Assembly (NCBI RefSeq): GCF_014493765.1
Contig: NZ_JACTVJ010000006.1
Coordinates: forward strand, 186,001 to 250,000
Direction: 5' to 3'
Length of the DNA: 64,000 bases
From: Streptomyces polyasparticus
Lineage (GTDB): Bacteria > Actinomycetota > Actinomycetes > Streptomycetales > Streptomycetaceae
Part shown: one piece after another, positions 1 to 8,288 of the stretch
Numbering within the stretch: the first letter of the stretch is position 1
Layout of the letters: each line of letters starts with the position of its first letter
Made by a program: the position numbers and the translations under genes
Notes under the pieces: generated by a model
The model's input: only the letters and a program-made list of their open reading frames with translations
The model's database searches: none
What the model was told of the DNA's origin: nothing

Positions 1-627
1 CGGTTCGCGCAGCTCGGTCAGCAGTTGCAGCTCGATCAGCTCACCGCGGTACGCCGGCAGGCCGAGGGGTGGCGCAACGGCCTGACCGGGCTCACCGGTC
101 TGGTCGGAGTGGTCTTCGTGCTCAAGGGCCGCGAGAGCGTGGCCGGGATGCCCGCCGTGTGGCGCTGGACCACGGCGGCGTTGCTCGTGTCCGCCTTCGT
201 CCTGCTGCTGATCGGGGCACTCGGTGCCGTCCGGGCCGCGCACGGACAGCTGGGGCAGCGGACCTGGCTGACCGGGGACCGGCTCTTCGCAGCCGTCCTT
301 GACGAGGTCGAGCGGACCCAGGACGCCCTGACCGCCGCGCGCCGGACCTCTGTCGTGGGCCTGTGCGTGATCGTCGCCGCCGTCGCCGTGTCCTGGGCCG
401 TCCCGGCGGACGACAGCAAGGAACCCGCCACCGCGGTGCCGCACGTTCTGGTGGTGACCGCCGACGGCCCCCGCTGCGGTGAGCTCATGGCAGGCGACAC
501 CCGGACGCTGACCCTCAAGGTCGCCGGGGAGAAGGACAAGTCCGGCGGGCGTACACCGGCGGCCGGCGAGTGGCGCAGCATCCCCCTCGACCAGGTGCGT
601 TCCATCACCCCTGTCCGCGGCTGCTGA
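1..627 (+). CDS. Partial membrane protein of unknown function
   Basis: The reading frame is open from the first base, so the true start probably lies before the window; an internal TTG at 25 is only a fallback. Three hydrophobic stretches are visible: near the beginning, around residues 50-70 (WTTAALLVSAFVLLLIGALG) and around 115-130. After the last one comes a polar domain ending in Cys. This looks like an integral membrane protein with a C-terminal soluble domain. I do not recognise the family. It converges on the fdhD operon, with a hairpin in the gap. Confidence 0.6.
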   Translation, partial: RFAQLGQQLQLDQLTAVRRQAEGWRNGLTGLTGLVGVVFVLKGRESVAGMPAVWRWTTAALLVSAFVLLLIGALGAVRAAHGQLGQRTWLTGDRLFAAVLDEVERTQDALTAARRTSVVGLCVIVAAVAVSWAVPADDSKEPATAVPHVLVVTADGPRCGELMAGDTRTLTLKVAGEKDKSGGRTPAAGEWRSIPLDQVRSITPVRGC

Positions 628-721
628 CCGGCTCGCCTCGCCGCCGCCCGTCGCCGGCGAGTGACAGCCGCCGGGGATGAGCGATCAGAACCCCCGCACA
701 ACGCGGGAGCGACACAAGGCA

Positions 722-766
722 AGGGCCCGGCCGGCGCAGGGGGCGCTCCCCGCCGGCCCGGGCCCT
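722..766. terminator. Hairpin terminator between convergent genes
   Basis: A GC-rich inverted repeat (agggcccggccggcg paired with cgccggcccgggccct, one bulge) sits in the 166-bp gap between the convergent ends of the membrane-protein gene and fdhD. It probably stops transcription from both sides. There is no T-tract, as is common in streptomycetes. Confidence 0.6.
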
Positions 767-793
767 GCCCGTCGTGCAGCGGACCGCCGCCGC

Positions 794-1657
794 TCAGCCC
801 GTCGAGGCCGTCGCCTCCAGGGCCAGGCGATGCTCGCCCGCGTACACGTTCATGGAGTCGCCGCGCAGGAAACCGACCAGCGTGAGCCCGGTCTCCGCGG
901 CCAGGTCGACCGCGAGCGAGGACGGCGCCGAGACCGCGGCGAGCACCGGGATCCCCGCCATCACGGCCTTCTGCGCCAGCTCGAACGAGGCGCGCCCCGA
1001 CACGAGCAGCACCGAGCGGGACAGCGGCAGCCGTCCCTCGCGCAGGGCCCGTCCGACGAGCTTGTCGACCGCGTTGTGCCGGCCCACGTCCTCGCGTATG
1101 TCGACCAGTTCGCCGTCCTCGGTGAAGAGCGCGGCGGCGTGCAGACCCCCGGTCCTGTCGAAGACCCGTTGTGCTGCCCGCAGCCGGTCGGGGAGGCGGG
1201 CGAGCAGTTCCGTGTCCAGACGGACCGGGGGAGCGGTGTCCCCTTCGGTGTCGTCGATCGGGAAGCGCGCGGTGGTGCGTACGGCGTCCAGGGACGCCTT
1301 TCCGCACAGGCCGCAGGACGAGGTCGTATAGACATTGCGCTCAAGGGTGATGTCGGGGATCACGACACCTGGAGCGGTCTTCACATCGACGACGTTGTAC
1401 GTGTTGGAGCCGTCGGCGGTCGCACCCGCGCAGTAGACGATCGACTGCAGTTCCTCGGCGGCGCCGAGCACGCCCTCGCTCACGAGGAAGCCCGCCGCGA
1501 GCGCGAAGTCGTCGCCCGGGGTGCGCATCGTGATGGCGAGCGGCTTGCCGTTGAGCCGGATTTCGAGGGGTTCCTCGGCGACCAGGGTGTCCGGGCGCGC
1601 GGAGATCTGTCCGCCCCGCACCCGGATGACCCGGCGCCGTTCCGTGACGCGTCCCAT
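794..1657 (-). CDS. fdhD: Formate dehydrogenase accessory sulfurtransferase FdhD
   Basis: FdhD passes sulfur from a cysteine desulfurase to the molybdenum cofactor of formate dehydrogenase, in the cytoplasm. The 287-residue length is normal for the family. The sequence shows the sulfur-carrying CxxC loop (SSCGLCGK, about residues 113-120), the GRHNAVDKLVG segment and the C-terminal GFLRGDSMNVYAG motif. It starts only 7 bp after the stop of the Fe-S subunit gene, so it is the fourth gene of the fdh operon, and it confirms that the operon encodes a Mo-dependent formate dehydrogenase. The ATG at 1657 has a weak ribosome site, which suggests translational coupling. Confidence 0.95.
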   Translation of the reverse strand: MGRVTERRRVIRVRGGQISARPDTLVAEEPLEIRLNGKPLAITMRTPGDDFALAAGFLVSEGVLGAAEELQSIVYCAGATADGSNTYNVVDVKTAPGVVIPDITLERNVYTTSSCGLCGKASLDAVRTTARFPIDDTEGDTAPPVRLDTELLARLPDRLRAAQRVFDRTGGLHAAALFTEDGELVDIREDVGRHNAVDKLVGRALREGRLPLSRSVLLVSGRASFELAQKAVMAGIPVLAAVSAPSSLAVDLAAETGLTLVGFLRGDSMNVYAGEHRLALEATASTG

Positions 1658-1664
1658 GTCGTGA

Positions 1665-2552
1665 TCAGTCCCGGTTCTGTACGTGCTGGTAGCCGAAGCG
1701 GCCCTTGATGCAGAGATTGCCGTGGGTCACCGGGTTGTCGTGCGGCGAGGTGACCTTGACGATCTCATTGTCCTGCACGTGCAGGGTCAGATTGCAGCCC
1801 ACTCCGCAGTACGCGCAGACCGTGGTCGTCTCCGTCTGCTGCGACTCGTCCCAGGTCCCGGCCGCGCGCATGTCGAACTCGGACTTGAAGGACAGGGCGC
1901 CCGTCGGACAGACCTCGATGCAGTTGCCGCAGTACACGCACGCCGACTCGGTGAGTGGGCCGTCGTGCTCCACGGCGATACGGGCGTCGAATCCGCGCCC
2001 GACCACCGAGATGGCGAAGGTGTTCTGCCACTGGTCGCCGCACGCGTCCACGCACTTGTAGCAGAGGATGCACTTGTCGTAATCGCGGACGTACAGGTCG
2101 TTGTCGACCCGCGGCTCCTCGTTCAGACGGGCCGCGTCAGGACCGAACCGGTCGGGCTTCGCGTCGTACTGCTTGATCCACTCCTCGACGCGGGGCGTGG
2201 TGGACAGGTCCACGGACGACGCGAGCAGCTCGATCACGATCTTGCGGGAGTGCCGGGCCCGCTCGGTGTCCGTCTTGACCGTCATGCCCGCTTCGGCCTT
2301 GCGGGAGCACGCGGGTGCGAGCGTCCGGGCGCCCTCGACCTCGACGACGCACACCCGGCAGGCGTTCTTGGGCCGCAGCGTGTCGCCCTCGCAGAGCGTG
2401 GGGATGTCCTTGCCCTCGGCCCGGCAGGCGTCCAGGATCGTGGACCCTTCGGGGACGCGCACCTGCTGCCCGTCCAGGGTGAACTCGATGAGCCTGCGCG
2501 GCAGTCCGAGCGGAACGGCGGACGTGTTGCGTGGCATGGCCGGTGCTGTCAT
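1665..2552 (-). CDS. Formate dehydrogenase Fe-S subunit (N-terminal half of FdsA/FdhA)
   Basis: This 295-residue protein has a [2Fe-2S] ferredoxin-like domain (RPKNACRVCVVEV), then two [4Fe-4S] clusters (CILCYKCVDAC and CVYCGNCIEVCP). It ends with the [4Fe-4S] loop that normally opens the molybdopterin domain (CAYCGVGCNL...CIKGRFGYQ). In most NAD-dependent formate dehydrogenases this is the N-terminus of the large subunit. Here it is a separate gene and the catalytic remainder lies two genes upstream (4477-6429). The start is placed at the ATG at 2552, which overlaps the preceding stop by 4 bp (ATGA). Its role is electron transfer between the Mo site and the FMN subunit. Confidence 0.9.
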   Translation of the reverse strand: MTAPAMPRNTSAVPLGLPRRLIEFTLDGQQVRVPEGSTILDACRAEGKDIPTLCEGDTLRPKNACRVCVVEVEGARTLAPACSRKAEAGMTVKTDTERARHSRKIVIELLASSVDLSTTPRVEEWIKQYDAKPDRFGPDAARLNEEPRVDNDLYVRDYDKCILCYKCVDACGDQWQNTFAISVVGRGFDARIAVEHDGPLTESACVYCGNCIEVCPTGALSFKSEFDMRAAGTWDESQQTETTTVCAYCGVGCNLTLHVQDNEIVKVTSPHDNPVTHGNLCIKGRFGYQHVQNRD

Positions 2553-4468
2553 TCGTACGCTCCCAGACGGTCGATGGCCGATTCCACGGCGTTCCACGCG
2601 GTCTGCCCGAGACCGCAGATCGAGGCGTCCTTCATGGCCGCCCCCACTTCCCGCAGCAGGGCGATGTCGCTCGCGGCGGCCGAGCCCGTACGGTCGGCGA
2701 TCCGGTGCAGCGCCTCCTCCTGCCGTACGGTGCCGACGCGGCAGGGCACGCACTGACCGCAGGACTCGTCGCGGAAGAACTCGGCGATACGGAGCAGCAT
2801 CCGCGGCAGCGGCACGCTGTCGTCGAGCGCAAGGACCACCCCCGAGCCGAGCGTCGTGCCCGCCTCGCGGGTGCCCTCGAAAGTGAGCGGGATGTCCAGC
2901 TCGTCGGCCCGGACGAAACCGCCCGCCGCGCCGCCGAGCAGCACCGCCTTCAACCGCTCGGGCGGGCCTGCCAGTTGGAGCAGATCTCCGAGCGTCGCGC
3001 CGAACGGCAGCTCGTAGATCCCGGGCCTGGCCACATTCCCGGAGACGCAGAACAGCTTCGGACCGGTCGACTTCTCCGTGCCGATCGCCGCGAACGCCTG
3101 CGCGCCCATCGTCAGGATCGGCAGCACGTTGACCAGCGTCTCGACGTTGTTCTCGACGGTCGGCTTGCCGAACAGGCCCTTCTCCACCGGGAACGGGGGC
3201 TTGGAACGCGGCTCGCCGCGATAGCCCTCGATGGAGTTGAAGAGCGCTGTCTCCTCACCGCAGATGTACGCGCCGGCGCCCCGGCGTATCTCGATGTCGA
3301 AGTCGTAGCCCTGGCCCATGATGTTCTCGCCGAGCAGGCCCCGGGCGCGGGCCGTCTCGATGGCGTTCGTCAGGCGTTCCAGAGCCCGCGGGTACTCGCC
3401 GCGCAGGTAGAGGTAGCCCTGTCGCGCGCCGATCGCGTACCCGGCGATCGTCATCGACTCGATCAGGGAGTACGGATCGCCCTCCATGATCACGCGGTCC
3501 TTGAAGGTGCCGGGCTCGGACTCGTCCGCGTTGCAGACCAGATAGTGCGGATGGTCCGGCTGCGAGGCCGTGGCCTGCCACTTCACCCCGGTCGGGAAGG
3601 CCGCGCCGCCGCGTCCCACCAGGCCCGAGTCCTTGACCTCTCGGATCACGCCCGCCGGGCCGATCGCGAAAGCCGTACGCAGCGCCGAATAACCGCCGTT
3701 GGAGCGGTAGTCGTCCAGGTCGTACGGGTCGACGACGCCGATGTTCTTCAGGAGGACCAGACCCTCCTGACCTGCCTGCGGCACGGCGAGAGCGGCGGCC
3801 GGCTCCTCCGGCGCCGTCTCGGGAGCGGTCGCCGCGACGATCGCCTCCTCGACGGTCGCCGGGGCGATCACCGCGGTGGCCCTGGTGACCTCAGGGGCGA
3901 CCGGATCGCCGCCGCTCAGCGCCCCCAACAGCCGCTTGCCCGGGCCGACTTCACCGGAAGGCGTCGCCCCCGCCCGTATCACCAGAGCCGCCGGAGCCCG
4001 CTCGCACAGGCCCAGGCAGGGGCTTTTCTCCCAGAGCACCCCCGCCCCGGACGGCGTGCCCGCAGGACCCAGACGCGCTTCGAGACCCGCGCACAAGGAA
4101 GCGGAGTCCCGGGACGCGCACGCCAGGTCCGTGCAGACGTGCAGGACCGTCGCGGGGCGGGGCTTCATGGAGAACATGGAGTAGAACGTCGCGACCCCGT
4201 ACGCCTCCGCCGGCGGGACCGTGAGCCGCCTGCAGAGATAGTCGAGCGCGCCCTCGCTGATCCATCCCACCCGGTCGTTGACCGCATGCAGCCCCGGCAA
4301 CAACAGATCGCGCCGCTCCCGTGCGGCCCGGCCTCCCCGCGCCCAGCGAAGGTCGGTGTCCGTACGGTCCGACGCCCCCTCCCAGGCCGACTCCGGAGGG
4401 CCGAGCAGCGCGTCCACCGCTGCCCGCTCCTCATCGGTCGGCTTGCTGTCACCGAAGTGCAGATCCAT
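2549..4468 (-). CDS. Fused NuoE/NuoF-type NAD-reducing subunit of formate dehydrogenase
   Basis: This 639-residue fusion carries a NuoE-like thioredoxin-fold domain at residues 1-170, with four [2Fe-2S] cysteines (C112, C117, C151, C155). An Ala/Pro-rich linker follows (about 195-232). A NuoF-like FMN/NADH domain comes next (GLVGRGGAAFPTG near 282-294, GAGAYICGEETALF), and near 570 and 615 lie the [4Fe-4S] cysteines (SCGQCVPCRVGT...SICGLG). It passes electrons from formate to NAD+. The gene follows the catalytic subunit by 8 bp and overlaps the Fe-S subunit gene by 4 bp. Fusion of the E and F modules is known in soluble formate dehydrogenases and hydrogenases. Confidence 0.92.
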   Translation of the reverse strand: MDLHFGDSKPTDEERAAVDALLGPPESAWEGASDRTDTDLRWARGGRAARERRDLLLPGLHAVNDRVGWISEGALDYLCRRLTVPPAEAYGVATFYSMFSMKPRPATVLHVCTDLACASRDSASLCAGLEARLGPAGTPSGAGVLWEKSPCLGLCERAPAALVIRAGATPSGEVGPGKRLLGALSGGDPVAPEVTRATAVIAPATVEEAIVAATAPETAPEEPAAALAVPQAGQEGLVLLKNIGVVDPYDLDDYRSNGGYSALRTAFAIGPAGVIREVKDSGLVGRGGAAFPTGVKWQATASQPDHPHYLVCNADESEPGTFKDRVIMEGDPYSLIESMTIAGYAIGARQGYLYLRGEYPRALERLTNAIETARARGLLGENIMGQGYDFDIEIRRGAGAYICGEETALFNSIEGYRGEPRSKPPFPVEKGLFGKPTVENNVETLVNVLPILTMGAQAFAAIGTEKSTGPKLFCVSGNVARPGIYELPFGATLGDLLQLAGPPERLKAVLLGGAAGGFVRADELDIPLTFEGTREAGTTLGSGVVLALDDSVPLPRMLLRIAEFFRDESCGQCVPCRVGTVRQEEALHRIADRTGSAAASDIALLREVGAAMKDASICGLGQTAWNAVESAIDRLGAYE

Positions 4469-4476
4469 GTCCTGCC

Positions 4477-6429
4477 TCAGCTCCTCACGGCCGCGACGGG
4501 CTCATTCGTGTGCAGCTTTTCGATACGGATCGCCGAGGCCTTGAACTCGGCGGTCCCCGCGATCGGGCAATTGGCCTCGATCGTCAGCTGGTTGGTGTCC
4601 ACCTCGTCCGGGAAGTGGAACGTCATGAAGGCGAGCCCGGGCCGCAGCGCCGGGTCGACCCACACCGGGGCCGTGACGGTGCCGCGCCGCGACGCGACCC
4701 GTACCTCCTCGCCCACCTGGACACCCAGGCTCTCCGCGTCCTCCGGGCACAGCTCGATGTACTCGCCGCGCCGCAGCGGCGAGGCGAAACTCCCCGTCTG
4801 CACACCGGTGTTGTACGAGTCGAGGCGCCGGCCCGTCGTCAGGCGGATCGGGAAGTTCTCGTCGGTCAGATCCACCGGCGGATCGTGCTCGACCAGGCCG
4901 AACGCGGCGGGTGTGCCGCGCCGTTCGGGGTCGGTCTCCCAGAGCCTGCCGTGCAGGAAGCTCGACGGGAGCTTGTCCGTGTCCGGGCAGGGCCACTGCA
5001 GACCGTGGTGTTCTTCGAGCCGGTCGTACGTCATCCCGAAGTGGTCGGGGGAGAGGCTGCGCAACTCGTCCCAGACGGCCTGCGAGTCGGCCCACTTCCA
5101 GTCGTGGCCGAGGAGACCTGCGATATCGCAGATGATGTCGATGTCCTCGCGCGCCTCACCGGGCGGCGTGAGCGCTGCCCGTACCCGCTGAACCCGCCGC
5201 TCACTGTTGGTCGTCGTGCCGTCCGTCTCGGCCCAGGCGGCCGTCGCGGGCAGCACCACGTCCGCGAGCTCGGCGGTCTTCGTGAGGAAGATGTCCTGGA
5301 CCACCAGGTGGTCGAGGGCCTGCAGGCGGCGCAGGGCCTGGTCGCTGTCGGCCTCGGACTGGGCCGGGTTCTCGCCGATGCAGTAGACGGCCTTGAGCTC
5401 GCCGTGCTCCATCGCCTCGAACATGTCCGTGAGCGTCATTCCGTACCTGGGCTGGATCACCACGTCCCAGGCGGACTCGAACTTGGCGCGGTGACCGTCG
5501 TCCAGGATGTCCTGGAAGCCGGGCAGCCGGTTCGGGATGGCACCCATGTCGCCGCCGCCCTGCACGTTGTTCTGTCCGCGCAGCGGCTGCACACCCGCGC
5601 CCCAGCGCCCGACATGGCCGGTGAGCAGCGAGAGGTTGATCAACGCCCGTACGTTGTCCGTGCCGTTGTGGTGCTCGGTGATCCCGAGCGTCCAGCACAG
5701 CTGCGCGCGCTCCGCGCTCGCGTAGGCGTGCGCCAGGTCCTTGATGGCGGCCGCGGGGACCCCCGTCACCTTCTCGGCGAGCGAGAGCGTCCAGGGCTCG
5801 ACCAGCTTCTTGTAGTCCTCGAAGCCGGTGGTCGCGCGATCGATGAAGCTCTGGTTGTGCAGCCCGGCCGCGATGATCTCCCGGCCGACGGCGTGCGCGA
5901 GCGGGATGTCGGTGCCCACGTTCAGCCCGAGCCAGCTCTCCGCCCACTCGGCGGTGGAAGTGCGGCGCGGGTCGACGGCGTACATCCGCGCTCCGTTGCG
6001 TATCCCCTTCAGGACGTGCTGGAAGAAGATCGGGTGCGCGAAGCGGGCGTTGGAGCCCCACATCAGGATGAAGTCGGTGTGCTCGACTTCCTCGTACGAG
6101 GAAGTGCCGCCGCCGGACCCGAAGACCGCGGAGAGGCCGGCCACGCTCGGGGCGTGACAGGTGCGGTTGCAGGAATCGACGTTGTTGGTGCCCATCACGA
6201 CGCGGGTGAACTTCTGTGCCACGTAGTTCATCTCGTTGGTGGCGCGGGCGCAGGAGAGCATGGCGAAGGAATCGGGTCCGTGCTCGATCCGGTTGCGCCG
6301 GAATCCCTCCGCCGCCTTCGCCAGCGCCTCGTCCCAGGTCGCCCTGCGCAGCGGCCCGTTCTTCTCGTCGCGGACCAGGGGATGGGTGAGCCGGCTGTAC
6401 GTCTTGGGAGTTCGGTCTCGCTTCTTCAC
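4477..6429 (-). CDS. Molybdopterin catalytic subunit of formate dehydrogenase (Cys type)
   Basis: This 650-residue protein oxidises formate to CO2 at a Mo-bis-MGD centre. The active-site motif NRTCHAPSVAGL places Cys at about residue 91, next to His92, where other enzymes carry selenocysteine. Other family motifs are WGSNARFAHP, GITEHHNGTDNVRALINLSLLTG and PLRGQNNVQGGGDMG, with a C-terminal dinucleotide-binding domain (LTTGRRLDSYNTG). The usual N-terminal [4Fe-4S] region is missing because it is encoded separately at 1665-2552. The GTG at 6429 is chosen because GAGGAG lies 6 bp before it; longer frames run through the operator at 6448-6463 and are unlikely. It is the first gene of the operon. 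Confidence 0.92.
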   Translation of the reverse strand: MKKRDRTPKTYSRLTHPLVRDEKNGPLRRATWDEALAKAAEGFRRNRIEHGPDSFAMLSCARATNEMNYVAQKFTRVVMGTNNVDSCNRTCHAPSVAGLSAVFGSGGGTSSYEEVEHTDFILMWGSNARFAHPIFFQHVLKGIRNGARMYAVDPRRTSTAEWAESWLGLNVGTDIPLAHAVGREIIAAGLHNQSFIDRATTGFEDYKKLVEPWTLSLAEKVTGVPAAAIKDLAHAYASAERAQLCWTLGITEHHNGTDNVRALINLSLLTGHVGRWGAGVQPLRGQNNVQGGGDMGAIPNRLPGFQDILDDGHRAKFESAWDVVIQPRYGMTLTDMFEAMEHGELKAVYCIGENPAQSEADSDQALRRLQALDHLVVQDIFLTKTAELADVVLPATAAWAETDGTTTNSERRVQRVRAALTPPGEAREDIDIICDIAGLLGHDWKWADSQAVWDELRSLSPDHFGMTYDRLEEHHGLQWPCPDTDKLPSSFLHGRLWETDPERRGTPAAFGLVEHDPPVDLTDENFPIRLTTGRRLDSYNTGVQTGSFASPLRRGEYIELCPEDAESLGVQVGEEVRVASRRGTVTAPVWVDPALRPGLAFMTFHFPDEVDTNQLTIEANCPIAGTAEFKASAIRIEKLHTNEPVAAVRS

Positions 6430-6447
6430 GCTGAGCTCCTCATGCCT

Positions 6448-6463
6448 GTATTGCATACAGTAT
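6448..6463 (-). promoter_or_regulatory. Predicted GntR operator A (fdh operon)
   Basis: On the minus strand this reads atactgtatgcaatac, 19 bp before the GTG start of the formate dehydrogenase operon. It matches five other copies of the same element in the window (7666, 9927, 40617, 47215, 47235), one of them in front of the GntR gene. The quasi-palindromic, TACA/TGTA-centred form suits an FCD-type GntR dimer. Binding is inferred. Confidence 0.7.
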
Positions 6464-6537
6464 TCTGTCGCCCGAGTCCCAACGGAAGCCTCTTGCAGGG
6501 TCTTTGTGGATCGGGACGGCCGGAGCGACGGGTGGAG

Positions 6538-6578
6538 CAGGACGGGCATACGGGCGCTTGCTCCGCATGCCCGTCCTG
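6538..6578. terminator. Hairpin terminator after the ketopantoate-reductase-like gene
   Basis: A perfect 12-bp inverted repeat (caggacgggcat / atgcccgtcctg) with a 17-nt loop lies just beyond the stop at 6590 and before the fdh promoter. It should separate the two leftward transcription units. Confidence 0.7.
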
Positions 6579-6589
6579 GTCGTGCGGGG

Positions 6590-7567
6590 TCAGGCTGCGA
6601 CAGCCGTGCCCTGGGCGAGCAGATCGGAGATGGCCGCGACCGTACGCAGGGTCGGGACCGGGACCTCGGTGAACTCGGCCAGTTCCACCACCGCCGAGAG
6701 CAGCACGTCGAGTTCGAGCGGCTTGCCCTTCTCGAGGTCCTGGAGCGTGGAGGTGCGGTGGTCGCCCACGCGCTCCGCGCCCGCGATCCGGCGTTCGATG
6801 GAGATCTCCGGATGGCAGCCGAGCGCCGAGGCGACGGAGAGGGTCTCCGCCATCATCAGCTCGATCACGCCGCGCGTGGAGTCGTGCAGGCACATCTCGC
6901 GCATCGTGGCCCGGGTCAGGGCGCTGATCGGGTTGAAGGAGATGTTCCCGAGCAGCTTGATCCAGATGTCGTTGCGCAGATCCGGCTCCACCGGGCACTT
7001 GAGCCCGCCGGCCTGCATCGCCTCGCTGAACTCCAGACAGCGCTTGGACACCGAGCGGTCCGGCTCGCCGATCGAGAAGCGCGTGCCTTCGATATGCCGT
7101 ACGACGCCGGGGCCTTCGAGCTCGGTGGCCGCGTAGACCACACAGCCGATGGCCCGCTCCTGCGGCAGCACCGCGGTCACCGCACCGCCCGGGTCCACGC
7201 TCTCGATCCGCCTGCCGTCGTGCGGCCCGCCGTGCCCGTGGAAGTACCACCACGGAATGCCGTTCTGGGCCGCGATCACCGATGTGTGGTCCTGGAGCAG
7301 AGGCTCGACCAATGGCCCGCACGCCGCATAGGAATTGGCCTTCAGCCCCAGGAAGACATGGTCGACCGGGCCGATGTCCTCGGCCCGGTCCGTCGCGTGC
7401 ACCTGCGCGGTCCAGTCGCCCCGCGGGCTGTGCACCTTCACGCCGTGCTGCCTCATGGCCGCCAAGTGCGGTCCACGGGCCAGGAGATGGACGTCGGCAC
7501 CGGCGCGCTGCAGCGCCGCTCCGACGTACGCGCCGATCGCACCGGCGCCGACAACTGCGACTTTCAC
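6590..7567 (-). CDS. 2-dehydropantoate 2-reductase (ApbA/PanE) family protein
   Basis: The N-terminus is an NADPH-binding Rossmann motif (VKVAVVGAGAIGAYVGAAL). The C-terminal ApbA domain includes the conserved Lys-Asn region (LRNDIWIKLLGNISFNPISALT) expected for ketopantoate reductase chemistry. The 325-residue length is normal. The GTG at 7567 is preferred over the ATG at 7582 because GGAGAG lies 7 bp before it. Having GntR operator B upstream ties it to oxalate/formate metabolism. It could make pantoate for CoA or reduce another 2-keto acid; the true substrate cannot be read from the sequence. Confidence 0.85.
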   Translation of the reverse strand: MKVAVVGAGAIGAYVGAALQRAGADVHLLARGPHLAAMRQHGVKVHSPRGDWTAQVHATDRAEDIGPVDHVFLGLKANSYAACGPLVEPLLQDHTSVIAAQNGIPWWYFHGHGGPHDGRRIESVDPGGAVTAVLPQERAIGCVVYAATELEGPGVVRHIEGTRFSIGEPDRSVSKRCLEFSEAMQAGGLKCPVEPDLRNDIWIKLLGNISFNPISALTRATMREMCLHDSTRGVIELMMAETLSVASALGCHPEISIERRIAGAERVGDHRTSTLQDLEKGKPLELDVLLSAVVELAEFTEVPVPTLRTVAAISDLLAQGTAVAA

Positions 7568-7665
7568 TGTGGAGCTCTCCATTCGGTCGAGGGAAGCCGA
7601 TCAAGGGGAGCGTGGGCTCGTGGCCCGGAGTGGCTCGTGGCCCGAAACTGGTTAGTGTCGACGAA

Positions 7666-7681
7666 ATATTGTCTACAGTAT
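7666..7681 (-). promoter_or_regulatory. Predicted GntR operator B
   Basis: On the minus strand this reads atactgtagacaatat. It differs from operator A only at a few central positions and is closest to operator C in front of the GntR gene. It lies 99 bp upstream of the GTG start of the ketopantoate-reductase-like gene and beyond the stop of the next leftward gene. Confidence 0.7.
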
Positions 7682-7768
7682 GGGAACGAGTCCGACAACC
7701 CATCGTGGAGAAGCGGAAGTTGTCGACAGCGGATGCGGGGCGGCGTCACGCCCCGCATCGGGTCGGCG

Positions 7769-8233
7769 TCACGCTCCGGGCGGTGTGACGGTGTAGCTCA
7801 GGTCGGTGGCCTTCAGGGAGGTGGGCGTCAACCGCAGCCACTTCGTGCCCCGTTGGGCCGGATCGTCGTGCAGATAGCCGATGAACCGCTCGTCCCAGAG
7901 GGATTCGTCCGCCCCCAGATAGCGGGAGAGCTTGCGGCGGCCCCTCGGTACGTCGAACGGCACGAGCTCGGCCCGCCCGCGCGCGATGACCTGCAGTACG
8001 CGGCCGGTCGCGATATCGCATTCGTCCACCACGAGAGCGACGGCAGGGTCCTTCTGCACCCGGTCGAACAGCCGGGCCCAAGGACCCGTGAGAACCCAGA
8101 AGGCACCGTCCTCCCAGAGGAACCAGACCGGGCGCACCGTGGGCCCGCTGGTCGCGAGGCGTGCGGTCAGCGGCTGCTGCAGGAACGTGTCCACGTCGAA
8201 GTCGTGGGAAGCATCGGAGCTTTGAGAAGTCAT
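7769..8233 (-). CDS. Pyridoxamine 5'-phosphate oxidase-like flavin/F420-binding protein
   Basis: This 154-residue single-domain protein has the split-barrel fold signature of the PNPOx/F420-dependent family: TARLATSGPTVRPVWFLWEDGAFWVLTGP followed by the basic RLFDRVQKDPAVALVVDE segment and GRAELVPFD. Such proteins bind FMN or F420 and act on varied substrates, or degrade haem in some branches. It is transcribed leftwards, starts 55 bp from the divergent OFA transporter, and ends about 90 bp before operator B. Nothing ties it to the oxalate regulon except position. Confidence 0.75.
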   Translation of the reverse strand: MTSQSSDASHDFDVDTFLQQPLTARLATSGPTVRPVWFLWEDGAFWVLTGPWARLFDRVQKDPAVALVVDECDIATGRVLQVIARGRAELVPFDVPRGRRKLSRYLGADESLWDERFIGYLHDDPAQRGTKWLRLTPTSLKATDLSYTVTPPGA

Positions 8234-8288
8234 GCCCTCTATCTTGATGCCTTTTCAACAACTCCCGTGATCTCTAGGGTGCCCAGAC

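Noticed and set aside
4477-6549. Longer start (6549 or the ATG at 6456) for the formate dehydrogenase catalytic subunit
   Set aside because: Both would place coding sequence over the regulatory element at 6448-6463, and the GTG at 6429 has a good ribosome site.
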